DNA from: an uncultured Planctomycetaceae bacterium
GTDB lineage: Bacteria; Planctomycetota; Planctomycetia; Pirellulales; Lacipirellulaceae
NCBI GenBank assembly: GCA_937860165.1
Contig: CALMBE010000117.1
Span: forward strand, 1-6,605
DNA length: 6,605 nt
Reading direction: 5' to 3'
In this document: positions 1 through 6,590 of the stretch, in pieces
Layout of the letters: every line of letters begins with the position of its first letter
How positions within the stretch are numbered: the first letter of the stretch is position 1
The notes under the pieces: generated by a model
The model's database searches: none
The model's input: only the letters and a program-made list of their open reading frames with translations
What the model was told of the DNA's origin: nothing
Program-made: the position numbers and the translations under genes

Positions 1-345
1 TCGCCGAGTGGGAGATCGCCGGGGGGGCGGGCTTATTTTCTGAGTCAAGGGGAGCCGGTGAATTGTTGGGAGTGGATCGACCAGATCCTCGCCCTCGCGG
101 GTTTGCCGGCGGTTCGCAAGGGCATCCCATTTCGATTTGCACGGGCTGGTGGAGCTGTTTGCGAAAAAGTATTTGCCTGGTCGGGTTCTACCCGTGAACC
201 ACCGATGACGCGATTTCTCGCCTGGCAACTTGCCAGTTCTCACTGGTTCGACATTTCTGCTGCTCGCCGCGACTTAGGTTACCAGCCTCTGATTTCTACG
301 GCCGAGGGGATGCTTCGTTTGGCTGCTTGGCTGAAGTCGCAATAA
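1..345 (+). CDS. NAD-dependent epimerase/dehydratase, 3-beta-HSD-like, C-terminal fragment (5' end outside window)
   Basis: The reading frame is open from base 1 and ends at TAA 343-345, so this is the last ~114 residues of a longer protein. A GTG at 58 is in frame, but the codons before it already encode family-like sequence (GRAYFLSQGEPVN), so it is an internal Val and not the start. Two stretches are typical of the C-terminal half of extended short-chain dehydrogenases of the 3-beta-hydroxysteroid dehydrogenase / nucleoside-sugar epimerase type: 'YFLSQGEPVNCWEWIDQIL', and near the end 'SSHWFDISAARRDLGYQP' followed by a final helix 'EGMLRLAAWL'. The Rossmann NAD-binding domain and the YxxxK catalytic pair would lie upstream and cannot be seen. 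The substrate cannot be deduced; sugar-nucleotide, sterol-like or hydroxy-ketone substrates all occur in this family. It is followed by a 106-bp gap to aspS, with no sign of functional coupling. Confidence 0.8.
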   Translation, partial: SPSGRSPGGRAYFLSQGEPVNCWEWIDQILALAGLPAVRKGIPFRFARAGGAVCEKVFAWSGSTREPPMTRFLAWQLASSHWFDISAARRDLGYQPLISTAEGMLRLAAWLKSQ

Positions 346-442
346 CGACGATCTAGCCGGATTTGCCGAGGCAATCTACAATCACCTACTCGAAATTCCT
401 TGAATTCCTGCGGCCCATTGCCGCCCCTCAATACGAATCGAC

Positions 443-446
443 GAGG
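443..446 (+). promoter_or_regulatory. Ribosome binding site of aspS
   Basis: GAGG lies five bases upstream of the GTG at 452, in the sequence acgaggacaacGTG. It supports the GTG start, as does the N-terminal protein sequence MLRTHTCGDL, which is where bacterial AspRS proteins normally begin. Confidence 0.6.
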
Positions 447-451
447 ACAAC

Positions 452-2218
452 GTGCTCCGTACGCATACCTGTGGTGATTTGAATGAAAAACTTGAGGGAC
501 AAATTGTCACCTTGTGCGGGTGGGTGGATAGCCACCGCGATCATGGTGGTGGATTGTTCGTCGACCTACGCGACCGCTATGGCATCACCCAGGTGGTGTT
601 CAATCCCCCCGACACTGCGCCCGAGGTGATCGACCAAAGCAAATCCCTTCGGGCGGAGTACGTCATCCGCGTGACGGGTAGGGTTGCCAAGCGACCCGAA
701 GGAATGGCCAATCCGCGCCTGGCGACAGGGGCCATTGAGTTGCGAGTCACGAAACTCGAACTTCTGAACAAGTGTCTCACTCCGCAAGTTTCGCCCAGTG
801 CTACCGACACACCCAATGAAGACTTGCGTTTGAAATATCGGTATCTCGATCTCCGCCGTCCCGCGATGCAGAAAACCATGCTTCAGCGTGCGGCCATGAT
901 CAAAGAGATGCGCGATTATTTTGCCGAACAAAACTTCATCGATGTCGAAACCCCAATTCTCGGTCGGAGCACTCCGGAAGGTGCGCGCGACTATTTGGTT
1001 CCCAGCCGTGTGCATCGGGGCAAGTTTTATGCCCTGCCTCAGTCGCCCCAACTCTACAAACAGATCTTGATGATCGCCGGGTACGACCGCTATGTGCAGG
1101 TGGCCCGCTGCTTCCGCGACGAAGATCTCCGCGCAGATCGACAGCCAGAATTCACGCAACTCGATGTCGAGATGTCGTTTGTCGATGCCGACGATGTGAT
1201 CGGCATTATCGACGGAGTGGTGGCCCGCTTGGCGAAAAAGTTTTTGGATCTTGAGGTGCCCACCCCCCTTCCCCGCATGACTTATGACGAGGCGATGGAA
1301 CGCTACGGCCACGATGCACCTGACCTCCGATTCGACATGCAGATCGTCGACTGTACCGATCTCGCTGCCGAGGCCGAGTTTCGGGTGTTCCAGACCGTGG
1401 CAAGTTCGGGGGGCCGGGTTCGGTCGTTGAATGTCAAGAAGGGGACCGACCACTACTCTCGGCGAGGAATCGACACACTCACCGAGTATGCGGCTGAGTT
1501 TGGCGCAAAGGGGCTAGCTTGGTTCCGCGTCGAGGCCGATGGCACGCTTAACTCGACGATCGCCAAAAATTTCACGCCGGAGTTACTGCAAAAAATTGCA
1601 GCGCGCTTGCAGGCCGAACCGGGAGACTTGTTGCTGTTTGTCGCTGATTCGTTCGCCGCAACCTGCAAGGCCCTGTATGCCCTACGTGCAAAGATTGGCC
1701 GCGAGATGAAACTCTACGCTCCCGGGCAGATGAATTTCTCGTGGATCGTGGAATTTCCCATGTTCGAGTACGACAATGAGGAAAAACGTTGGTCTGCCAT
1801 GCACCACCCCTTCACCGCCCCGCGCGACCAGGACCTGGCAATGCTCGCCACCGATCCGGGAAAGTGCCGGGCGAAAGCGTACGACTTAGTAATCAACGGT
1901 AGTGAAGCAGGCGGCGGCACAATCCGAATTCATGACAACATCGTGCAAAGCCAAGTATTTTCTCTATTAGGTATCGACGAAGCGACCGCAAAAGATCGCT
2001 TTGGTTTTCTGCTCGACGCGCTCCAATATGGAGCCCCCCCACACGGTGGAATTGCTTTGGGGGTTGATCGCTGGGTGATGCTCTTTGCCCAACTAGAAAA
2101 TATTCGCGATTGCATAGCTTTTCCCAAAACGCAGAAAGCCTCTGATCTGATGACCGAGGCACCCGGAGGTGTTGAGCTAAAACAGCTTCGCGAGCTCGCA
2201 ATTAAGTTGGCGGAGTGA
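452..2218 (+). CDS. aspS: Aspartate--tRNA ligase, bacterial type, probably non-discriminating (Asp/Asn)
   Basis: This class II aminoacyl-tRNA synthetase attaches aspartate to tRNA in the cytoplasm. It has 588 residues, the usual bacterial length (E. coli about 590). An N-terminal OB-fold anticodon-binding domain (about 1-105, 'TLCGWVDSHRDHGG') is followed by the catalytic core, which is split by a bacterial GAD insert (about 300-420). Visible active-site elements are the aspartate-recognition loop QSPQLYKQ (197-204), motif 2 FRDEDLRADRQPEF (221-234, with Arg222), NGSEAGGGTIRIHD, and motif 3 GIALGVDRWVMLF (533-545, with Arg540). His31 (codon 542-544) and Gly84 (codon 701-703) align with the positions reported as His/Gly in non-discriminating enzymes such as that of Pseudomonas aeruginosa, and as Leu30/Lys82 in the discriminating E. 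coli enzyme. The enzyme may therefore also make Asp-tRNA(Asn), for amidation by GatCAB. The specificity is inferred; the AspRS identity is secure. Confidence 0.97.
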   Translation: MLRTHTCGDLNEKLEGQIVTLCGWVDSHRDHGGGLFVDLRDRYGITQVVFNPPDTAPEVIDQSKSLRAEYVIRVTGRVAKRPEGMANPRLATGAIELRVTKLELLNKCLTPQVSPSATDTPNEDLRLKYRYLDLRRPAMQKTMLQRAAMIKEMRDYFAEQNFIDVETPILGRSTPEGARDYLVPSRVHRGKFYALPQSPQLYKQILMIAGYDRYVQVARCFRDEDLRADRQPEFTQLDVEMSFVDADDVIGIIDGVVARLAKKFLDLEVPTPLPRMTYDEAMERYGHDAPDLRFDMQIVDCTDLAAEAEFRVFQTVASSGGRVRSLNVKKGTDHYSRRGIDTLTEYAAEFGAKGLAWFRVEADGTLNSTIAKNFTPELLQKIAARLQAEPGDLLLFVADSFAATCKALYALRAKIGREMKLYAPGQMNFSWIVEFPMFEYDNEEKRWSAMHHPFTAPRDQDLAMLATDPGKCRAKAYDLVINGSEAGGGTIRIHDNIVQSQVFSLLGIDEATAKDRFGFLLDALQYGAPPHGGIALGVDRWVMLFAQLENIRDCIAFPKTQKASDLMTEAPGGVELKQLRELAIKLAE

Positions 2219-2302
2219 GTAAGGCAGTTGACGGCTGGAACTACAACTCCAACAATACAGGGGACTGAAAGAGGTGCGTGTCTGCGGCCCCTTCACCCTG
2301 GG

Positions 2303-2321
2303 ACTGAGTGAATTGCTCAGT
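2303..2321 (+). promoter_or_regulatory. Small inverted repeat just ahead of the lipoprotein start
   Basis: ACTGAG (2303-2308) and CTCAGT (2316-2321) are perfect complements separated by 7 bases. The structure ends 8 bases before the GTG start at 2330 and touches the only Shine-Dalgarno-like bases present (GTGAG, 2320-2324). It could modulate translation of the lipoprotein, or could be chance. It is too weak, and has no T-run, to be the aspS terminator. Confidence 0.3.
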
Positions 2322-2339
2322 GAGTTATTGTGAATTGCT
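2308..2339 (+). repeat. 10-bp direct repeat duplicating the start-codon region
   Basis: GTGAATTGCT occurs at 2308-2317 and again at 2330-2339, a 22-bp offset. Similarity continues imperfectly, since both copies are followed a few bases later by a TGAG. The second copy carries the chosen start of the lipoprotein gene. Because 22 is not a multiple of 3, the first GTG opens a different frame. Confidence 0.6.
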
Positions 2340-3109
2340 TTTCATTGAGTCGGATTGCGTCGCTGGCATTGGGCTTCATCGTGTTGGGTGTTGGCTGTTC
2401 GCAGCCTTCCGTTGTTCCCCCAGTGTCGACTTCCGCTGCTCGAAAAGTCGTAGCCACGGAGCCGATTCAAGACATGGCTGCGAAATCTGTCGCATCCCAG
2501 CCGGAGTCCAAGGAATCGCCATCGCTCGATGAAGTTCGGTCCCATGAAGTCATGAAACCGGTTGCGCCTCCGCAAGAATCGAAGGATGAAACCTCTGAAA
2601 TCGAACAGCCGACGGTCCCAAAAGTAATTCCCGAGGTGTTTCTTTCGGCAGAGCATTCTGCCATGTGTCGGGTGCGCACTGGCGATGAACTTCCGGAACT
2701 TACTCTGAGCAAATTAGACGGCGGCAGCAGCGACCTGCGGGCGATGAGCGGTAAGCGGGCTACGGTTGTCCTATTTTGGCATGCCGACCGCTGGATGTCT
2801 CGCACGGCGTTAGAAGATTTACAGAAGGAAGTAGCCGGTAACAGTGATTCTGGCGAAGTGGTGGTCGTGGGCATCGCCGTCGAAACCCCTGCCCCAGAGG
2901 TCCAGCGACTTCTCAAAGCCACTGGTGCCACCTTCCCCCAACTGATAGATAGCGATAGCAAAGGTTTTTCCAAAGTGGGAATGGTGTCTCTGCCGCGGAT
3001 TTATGTACTCGATGCGTCGGGGAAAATCGTGTGGTTCGATATCGAATACAGCGAAGCCACCCGCCGAGAGCTGCACGATACCTTGGCGGTACTGACCGCC
3101 GGCGAATAA
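2330..3109 (+). CDS. Predicted lipoprotein with thioredoxin-like (TlpA/redoxin) domain lacking the CxxC motif
   Basis: The protein has 259 residues. The GTG at 2330 is chosen because an in-frame TGA sits at 2321-2323 and because the start yields a signal peptide: SLSRIASLALGFIVLGVGC, with Cys23 as the likely lipidated residue. The box reads G-V-G-C, so Gly instead of Leu at -3 is not ideal. Residues 24-110 are a low-complexity linker rich in Ser, Pro, Glu and Lys, probably disordered. Residues 113-259 resemble the TlpA/AhpC-TSA redoxin fold: 'GDELPELTLSKLDGG', a core strand 'ATVVLFW' (144-150), 'VVVVGIAVE' (177-185), and the cis-proline loop 'SLPRIYVLDASGKIV' (220-234, Pro222). Where an active redoxin has WCxxC after FW, this one has HADRWMSR, and the domain has no cysteine in that region; the only cysteines are 3, 23 and 113. 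Thiol-disulfide exchange of the usual kind is therefore unlikely, and a structural or binding role is more plausible. The role is unknown. It lies 111 bp after aspS and is probably transcribed separately. Confidence 0.8.
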   Translation: MNCFSLSRIASLALGFIVLGVGCSQPSVVPPVSTSAARKVVATEPIQDMAAKSVASQPESKESPSLDEVRSHEVMKPVAPPQESKDETSEIEQPTVPKVIPEVFLSAEHSAMCRVRTGDELPELTLSKLDGGSSDLRAMSGKRATVVLFWHADRWMSRTALEDLQKEVAGNSDSGEVVVVGIAVETPAPEVQRLLKATGATFPQLIDSDSKGFSKVGMVSLPRIYVLDASGKIVWFDIEYSEATRRELHDTLAVLTAGE

Positions 3110-3331
3110 CGATTGCAATTGGCAGGCGTGGTGATTTCACCGAATTAATTCTACAGCGCTAAGTCCTGTGCCATTTGCCACGGATGAAACACGGATAATC
3201 AAGAGGAATTTAGGGCATTGCCTGTCCGAGACGACCTATTTCCACCAAAGGCAACACTCCCAATCATCCGTGTTTAATCCGTGACATTCCGTGGCCCTTG
3301 TTCTTCCCCCGATCAAGTCAGCTCTGTCGAA
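3110..3331. other. Convergent intergenic spacer
   Basis: This is the 222-bp gap between the 3' ends of the lipoprotein gene and mutS. No open frame looks like a gene, and no GC-rich hairpin followed by a T-run was found for either gene. Its main content is the inverted repeat at 3179-3283, described separately. By position, that repeat may help end transcription from both sides. Confidence 0.7.
3179..3283. repeat. Long-armed inverted repeat of CACGGAT / ATCCGTG units
   Basis: The left arm 3179-3196 (CACGGATGAAACACGGAT) and right arm 3266-3283 (ATCCGTGTTTAATCCGTG) are complementary at 17 of 18 positions, around a 69-base centre. Each arm is itself two copies of a 7-mer at 11-bp spacing. A third, variant 7-mer (TTCCGTG) follows at 3287-3293. 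A second inner pair, TTGCCT (3218-3223) and AGGCAA (3249-3254), sits inside the centre. The layout is that of a dispersed palindromic intergenic element. I recall very similar CACGGATTAAACACGGAT sequences as common intergenic repeats in planctomycetes and some other bacteria, but could not verify that here. Confidence 0.8.
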
Positions 3332-5959
3332 TTAACGCGGTCTTGTTAGCACGTTTTCCCCCTCCAGCTGCTCCTGCCAGGTTTGCAAGAGTTGCAATGC
3401 TACTAGGGGTGTCGTGTGATTGAGATCGACCTCGCGGATAGTCTCCAGCAGCGGGTGGTCCGACATTTCAAAGAGCGTCTTCTGCAGGGGGGACGAAATT
3501 CTCTCTGCTTCGAGTTGAGCGAGAATCTCGGTTGCCCGCGCATTCACTTCCCGGGGAACCCCGGCGAGTTGTGCTACATGGATGCCGTAACTCTTATCGG
3601 CGGCACCCGGGATAATCTGGTGTAGAAACACCACTTCGCCCATCCACTCCTTGACAGCGACATTTCTGTTCTGCACCCCGGGCAGCGTCGATTCAAGCTG
3701 TGTGAGCTCGTGATAGTGAGTCGCAAACAAAGTGCGGCAACCGAGGTGATCGTGGAGATGTTCGACCACCGCCCAAGCCAGGGAAAGGCCATCGTAAGTG
3801 CTAGTGCCGCGACCAATTTCATCGAGAATTACCAGGCTGCGGTTGGTGGCCGTGTTGAGGATTCGCGCGGTTTCGGTCATCTCAACCAAAAACGTGCTGC
3901 GGCCTCGGGCCAGGTCGTCGCTGGCCCCTACGCGGGCGAAGATGCGGTCGGCCACTCCAATCGTGGCTTCTCGCGCTGGGACAAAACTCCCTACTTGGGC
4001 CAGCAGTGTGATGAGGGCCACTTGCCGGATGTAGGTGCTCTTGCCCGCCATGTTCGGACCGGTGATGAGAAGTATCGAGGCGCGAGTTTCGAGTTCCGAG
4101 TTGCGCGAGAATTCGAGTTTCTCGGAACTCGGAACTCGCGCCTCACAACTCACGTCGTTCGGCACAAACGTTCCTTCGGCCTCGGTCAAATCCAACACCG
4201 GGTGACGTCCCGCGATGATCTCCAGCACGGGCTCCGCGGCAATGGTCGGTCGAACGTAGTTCCGCGAGGCGGCCAGAATCGCGAGCGAGGCCAGCACGTC
4301 GATCTCTGCGAGGGCGTCAGCGGTGGCTTGCAACCGACGCGTGGCCGCTGCTACCAGTTCCCGCAACTCGATAAACAATTCGTATTCCAAGTCTTGCGAA
4401 CGCTCTTGGGCAGCGAGCACTTTTTCTTCGTGCTCTTTCAGCTCCGGCGTGATATACCGTTCGGCATTTTTGAGTGTTTGTTTGCGAATGAATTCGGCGG
4501 GGACCTTTTGGCTGTGGGTGTGGGTGACTTCCAAGTAGTAGCCGAACACTTTGTTGTATCCGACCTTGATATTGGCGATACCCGTTTCCGCAATCGCGCG
4601 GGCTTGGTATTCCGCCATCCAGCGTTTGCCCCCTTGCATGAGATCGCGCTGGGCATCGAGTTCCGCGTGAAAACCACCGCGAATAAATCCCCCTTCACGG
4701 GCCGTGAGTGGGCAATCGTCCTCCAGGGCAGCCTCCAGTCGACTGCGGATCTCGCCACACAAGTCGATCCGCGACTCAAGCTGTTTGAGTCGTTCCGAAG
4801 TTCGACCCGCCAGTTTGGCTTTTACTTTCGGGAGCGAGCGAAGCGTTCGCCCCACAAACGACAAGTCGCGGGGGGTGGCCCGAGCAGTGATCACCCGCGC
4901 CAGCAATCGCTGCAGGTCGTAGATCGAATTCAACTCGGTCCGCAAATCCGCACAGAGGCTCGGTTGCGAAACCAACTCACTGACCGCATCCAAGCGGGCA
5001 TCAATCCGCGCCACGTCGGTTAGTGGATTCGCAAACCAATCCCCCAGGAGTCGTGCTCCCATCGAAGTGACCGTGCGATCGACGATACCCAGGAGCGAAC
5101 CCTCGCGGCGACCGTCCCGGAGGTTCTGCGAAATCTCTAAACTACGGCGGGTGGCCTGGTCGATTTCCAACCGAGCTTCCGTGCGATAGGGCAATAAGCG
5201 GTCCACGTGCGCTAACGAACCCTTCTGAGTTTCGGTAAGATAATCAAGCACAGCTCCCGCGGCAGCCAGCGCGAGCGTGTCTTGATCGGTGAATCCAAAG
5301 CCGTCCAGCGAGTGCGTGCCAAAATGCTTGGCAAGCGCCGACTTGGCAGATTCGCTCCCAAAGGCCCAAGGGGGGCGTTTCGTCACCAGTCGGCCTTCCG
5401 TCCAAGCAGAGGGCAGGGGACTGCCCGACTCGCTCAACAGGATCTCGACAGGGGCGATGCGGGCGAGTTCGTCTTCGATCTTTTCTTGTGCCACGACCGT
5501 CGCCTCGAAGCGACCCGTCGAGAGGTCGATCCACGCTATTCCAGCACACCGCGAGTCACGCTGCGAATCTTGCGTGAGCGCCAAGAGAAAGTTGCTCTGC
5601 TGTGGATCCAACAGCGCATCGTCCGTGATCGTGCCCCGACTGACGACACGCGTAATCGCGCGACGCACGATGCCCTTGGCCTCGCGGGGGTCTTCGATCT
5701 GTTCGCAAACCGCGGCTCGCAAACCAGTGGCGATGATCTTCGCCAGATAACTATCGAGCTGATGGTGCGGGAACCCAGCCATGGGGATGGGGTTTTCCCC
5801 TTTGTCTCGACTCGTGAGCGAAAGCCCCAGCACCCGCGCGGCCGTCTTGGCATCCTCGAAAAAAAGCTCGTAAAAGTCCCCCATGCGAAACAGTAACAGC
5901 GCATCCCCAGCCGCCTGCTTGGCGTCGAGATACTGCTGCATCATAGGGGTGACGGACAT
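3332..5959 (-). CDS. mutS: DNA mismatch repair protein MutS
   Basis: MutS recognises base mismatches and small loops in newly replicated DNA and, with ATP, recruits MutL. The protein has 875 residues (E. coli 853) and appears full length. The start is the ATG at 5959-5957, giving MSVTPMMQQYL, the usual MutS opening. The mismatch-reading Phe-x-Glu is Phe29-Tyr30-Glu31 in RMGDFYELF. The connector, lever and clamp domains follow; the clamp contains 'GYNKVFGYYLEVTHTHSQKVP' at roughly 465-485. The ATPase domain has Walker A GPNMAGKST (634-642), Walker B LVILDEIGRG (Asp713, Glu714) with the signature STYDGLSLAWA, and 'LFATHYHEL'. A QKTLF motif (826-830) fits the beta-clamp-binding consensus, and the last ~35 residues ('DLNHTTPLVALQLL') match the C-terminal oligomerisation helix. 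One oddity: residues 606-628, between FVPND (598-602) and the P-loop strand ILLITGP, are encoded by a palindromic repeat and make this loop clearly longer than usual. All catalytic motifs are intact, so the protein is probably functional. Confidence 0.98.
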   Translation of the reverse strand: MSVTPMMQQYLDAKQAAGDALLLFRMGDFYELFFEDAKTAARVLGLSLTSRDKGENPIPMAGFPHHQLDSYLAKIIATGLRAAVCEQIEDPREAKGIVRRAITRVVSRGTITDDALLDPQQSNFLLALTQDSQRDSRCAGIAWIDLSTGRFEATVVAQEKIEDELARIAPVEILLSESGSPLPSAWTEGRLVTKRPPWAFGSESAKSALAKHFGTHSLDGFGFTDQDTLALAAAGAVLDYLTETQKGSLAHVDRLLPYRTEARLEIDQATRRSLEISQNLRDGRREGSLLGIVDRTVTSMGARLLGDWFANPLTDVARIDARLDAVSELVSQPSLCADLRTELNSIYDLQRLLARVITARATPRDLSFVGRTLRSLPKVKAKLAGRTSERLKQLESRIDLCGEIRSRLEAALEDDCPLTAREGGFIRGGFHAELDAQRDLMQGGKRWMAEYQARAIAETGIANIKVGYNKVFGYYLEVTHTHSQKVPAEFIRKQTLKNAERYITPELKEHEEKVLAAQERSQDLEYELFIELRELVAAATRRLQATADALAEIDVLASLAILAASRNYVRPTIAAEPVLEIIAGRHPVLDLTEAEGTFVPNDVSCEARVPSSEKLEFSRNSELETRASILLITGPNMAGKSTYIRQVALITLLAQVGSFVPAREATIGVADRIFARVGASDDLARGRSTFLVEMTETARILNTATNRSLVILDEIGRGTSTYDGLSLAWAVVEHLHDHLGCRTLFATHYHELTQLESTLPGVQNRNVAVKEWMGEVVFLHQIIPGAADKSYGIHVAQLAGVPREVNARATEILAQLEAERISSPLQKTLFEMSDHPLLETIREVDLNHTTPLVALQLLQTWQEQLEGENVLTRPR
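4077..4144. repeat. 68-bp palindromic element inside mutS, read in frame
   Basis: Arms 4077-4100 and 4121-4144 (24 bases each) are complementary at 23 of 24 positions, around a 20-base centre. Each arm is built from GAGTTCC-like heptamers (GAGTTTC GAGTTCC GAG on one side, GAGTTCC GAGTTCC GAG on the other), and GCGCGAG recurs at 4080-4086 and 4103-4109. On the mutS strand the element encodes residues 606-628 (EARVPSSEKL... to ...ELETRAS), which lack family resemblance, while sequence on both sides is strongly conserved MutS. This suggests insertion or expansion of a palindromic repeat in an exposed loop ahead of Walker A. Mobility is inferred from structure only; no second copy lies in this window. 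Confidence 0.85.
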
Positions 5960-5966
5960 GGGAAAT

Positions 5967-5970
5967 CTCC
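5967..5970 (-). promoter_or_regulatory. Ribosome binding site of mutS
   Basis: On the minus strand the sequence reads cgtGGAGatttcccATG. GGAG lies seven bases before the ATG, a good spacing, and supports the start at 5959. Confidence 0.65.
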
Positions 5971-6227
5971 ACGATTGAGAACGGTGGTATATGCTACCTC
6001 ATTGCACTGGCAGCCAAAAGGGGCGAGAAGATGTAGGAAGTTCGAACCGGACGTCTGAGTAGAATCAACAACTTTTTTCAAAGGCCTAGGGCAACGGATT
6101 GCGGAGTGTGACTACTGGGTAGTTGTTTGGGAGTGGGTACTAATTTCGCGGTGGACTGTTTTTCGTTGGGCGTAAGCAGTATAAGGACGTTCGAGATATT
6201 TCTGCCTCAAGATGTTACTCTTTCAGT

Positions 6228-6234
6228 AGGTGAT
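6228..6234 (+). promoter_or_regulatory. Ribosome binding site that fixes the antitoxin start
   Basis: AGGTGAT, a near-consensus Shine-Dalgarno, ends six bases before the ATG at 6241. It selects this start over the upstream in-frame GTG at 6127, which would add 38 residues with no family resemblance. Confidence 0.7.
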
Positions 6235-6240
6235 CTCACC

Positions 6241-6483
6241 ATGACCACGATCCCAATCCAGCAAGCCCAAGCCGAGCTTCCGGCCCTGATCCACGGTCTT
6301 GGCCCCGGTGAGGAAGTTGTCATCACTGAAAATAACGAGCCCGTGGCCCGCATCGTTTCATCTGCCCCGACTCAATCGCCTCGGCGACTAAGGAGTATGC
6401 CGGGAACAGTACTGCATATGGCCCCTGATTTCGACGCTCCCTTGGAAGAATTATTACCGCGGAGTCGCGGAGGCACGGAGTAG
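6241..6483 (+). CDS. Phd/YefM-type antitoxin (type II toxin-antitoxin family)
   Basis: A protein of 80 residues starting MTTIPIQQAQAELPALIHGL. The N-terminal half has the Phd/YefM DNA-binding fold signature: a short strand, 'QAQAELPALI' helix, 'GPGEEVVITENNEPVARIV'. The C-terminal tail ('MPGTVLHMAPDFDAPLEELLP') resembles the flexible segment by which such antitoxins wrap and block a PIN-domain (VapC-like) toxin. In this family the antitoxin neutralises the toxin and represses its own promoter. No toxin frame follows in the 122 bases that remain: the few ATG/GTG codons after 6483 meet stops within about 15 codons. Toxin genes usually overlap or closely follow, so this looks like a solitary antitoxin, perhaps left behind after toxin loss or acting in trans. 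A gene starting beyond 6605 cannot be excluded. Confidence 0.85.
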   Translation: MTTIPIQQAQAELPALIHGLGPGEEVVITENNEPVARIVSSAPTQSPRRLRSMPGTVLHMAPDFDAPLEELLPRSRGGTE

Positions 6484-6520
6484 ACAAGTGGTAAGTGGCC
6501 AGGCGTTGTCACAAACCATG

Positions 6521-6590
6521 AGCCGAACGCGCTAGCGTCGGGTGAATTGCACTTGGGTGATCGAATTCTCAGAGAATCCGAGGCTAGCGC
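6521..6590. repeat. GCTAGC-containing intergenic repeat after the antitoxin
   Basis: AGCCGAACGCGCTAGCGTCG at 6521-6540 contains the palindromic core CGCTAGCG flanked by CCGA and TCGG, and GCGCTAGC (6529-6536) recurs inverted as GCTAGCGC at 6583-6590. Between them is a second dyad, ATTCTC-A-GAGAAT (6565-6577). I recall motifs of the GAGCCGAACGCGCTAGCG kind as abundant dispersed repeats in planctomycete genomes, but this could not be checked. The stretch 6484-6605 shows no gene. Confidence 0.55.

Larger units (their letters stand above)
5960..6240. other. Divergent intergenic region between mutS and the antitoxin gene
   Basis: The 281 bp must hold promoters for mutS (leftward) and for the antitoxin (rightward). 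A TATAAG at 6180-6185 is a possible -10 box for the antitoxin, with no convincing -35 partner. On the mutS strand, TATACC (complement of 5986-5991) is a weak -10 candidate. No RNA gene, repeat or additional coding region is evident. An in-frame extension of the antitoxin frame back to 6127 has no family resemblance. Confidence 0.4.

Noticed and set aside
361..376. Small stem TTGCC/GGCAA downstream of the epimerase gene as a possible terminator
   Set aside because: Five pairs with a two-base loop and no T-run; too weak to call.
566..1453. 295-codon open frame on the - strand, antisense to aspS
   Set aside because: It overlaps fully conserved AspRS sequence and shows no family resemblance or ribosome binding site; it is a shadow of aspS.
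2219..2302. Possible terminator or RNA element after aspS
   Set aside because: No GC-rich hairpin with a T-run and no recognisable riboswitch or tRNA cloverleaf was seen.
3710..5023. 437-codon open frame on the + strand, antisense to mutS
   Set aside because: It lies entirely within the confidently identified mutS, has no recognisable domain, and follows from codon bias in a GC-rich gene.
6127..6240. N-terminal extension of the antitoxin from an upstream GTG
   Set aside because: The extra 38 residues do not resemble the family, whereas the ATG at 6241 has a well-placed AGGTGAT.
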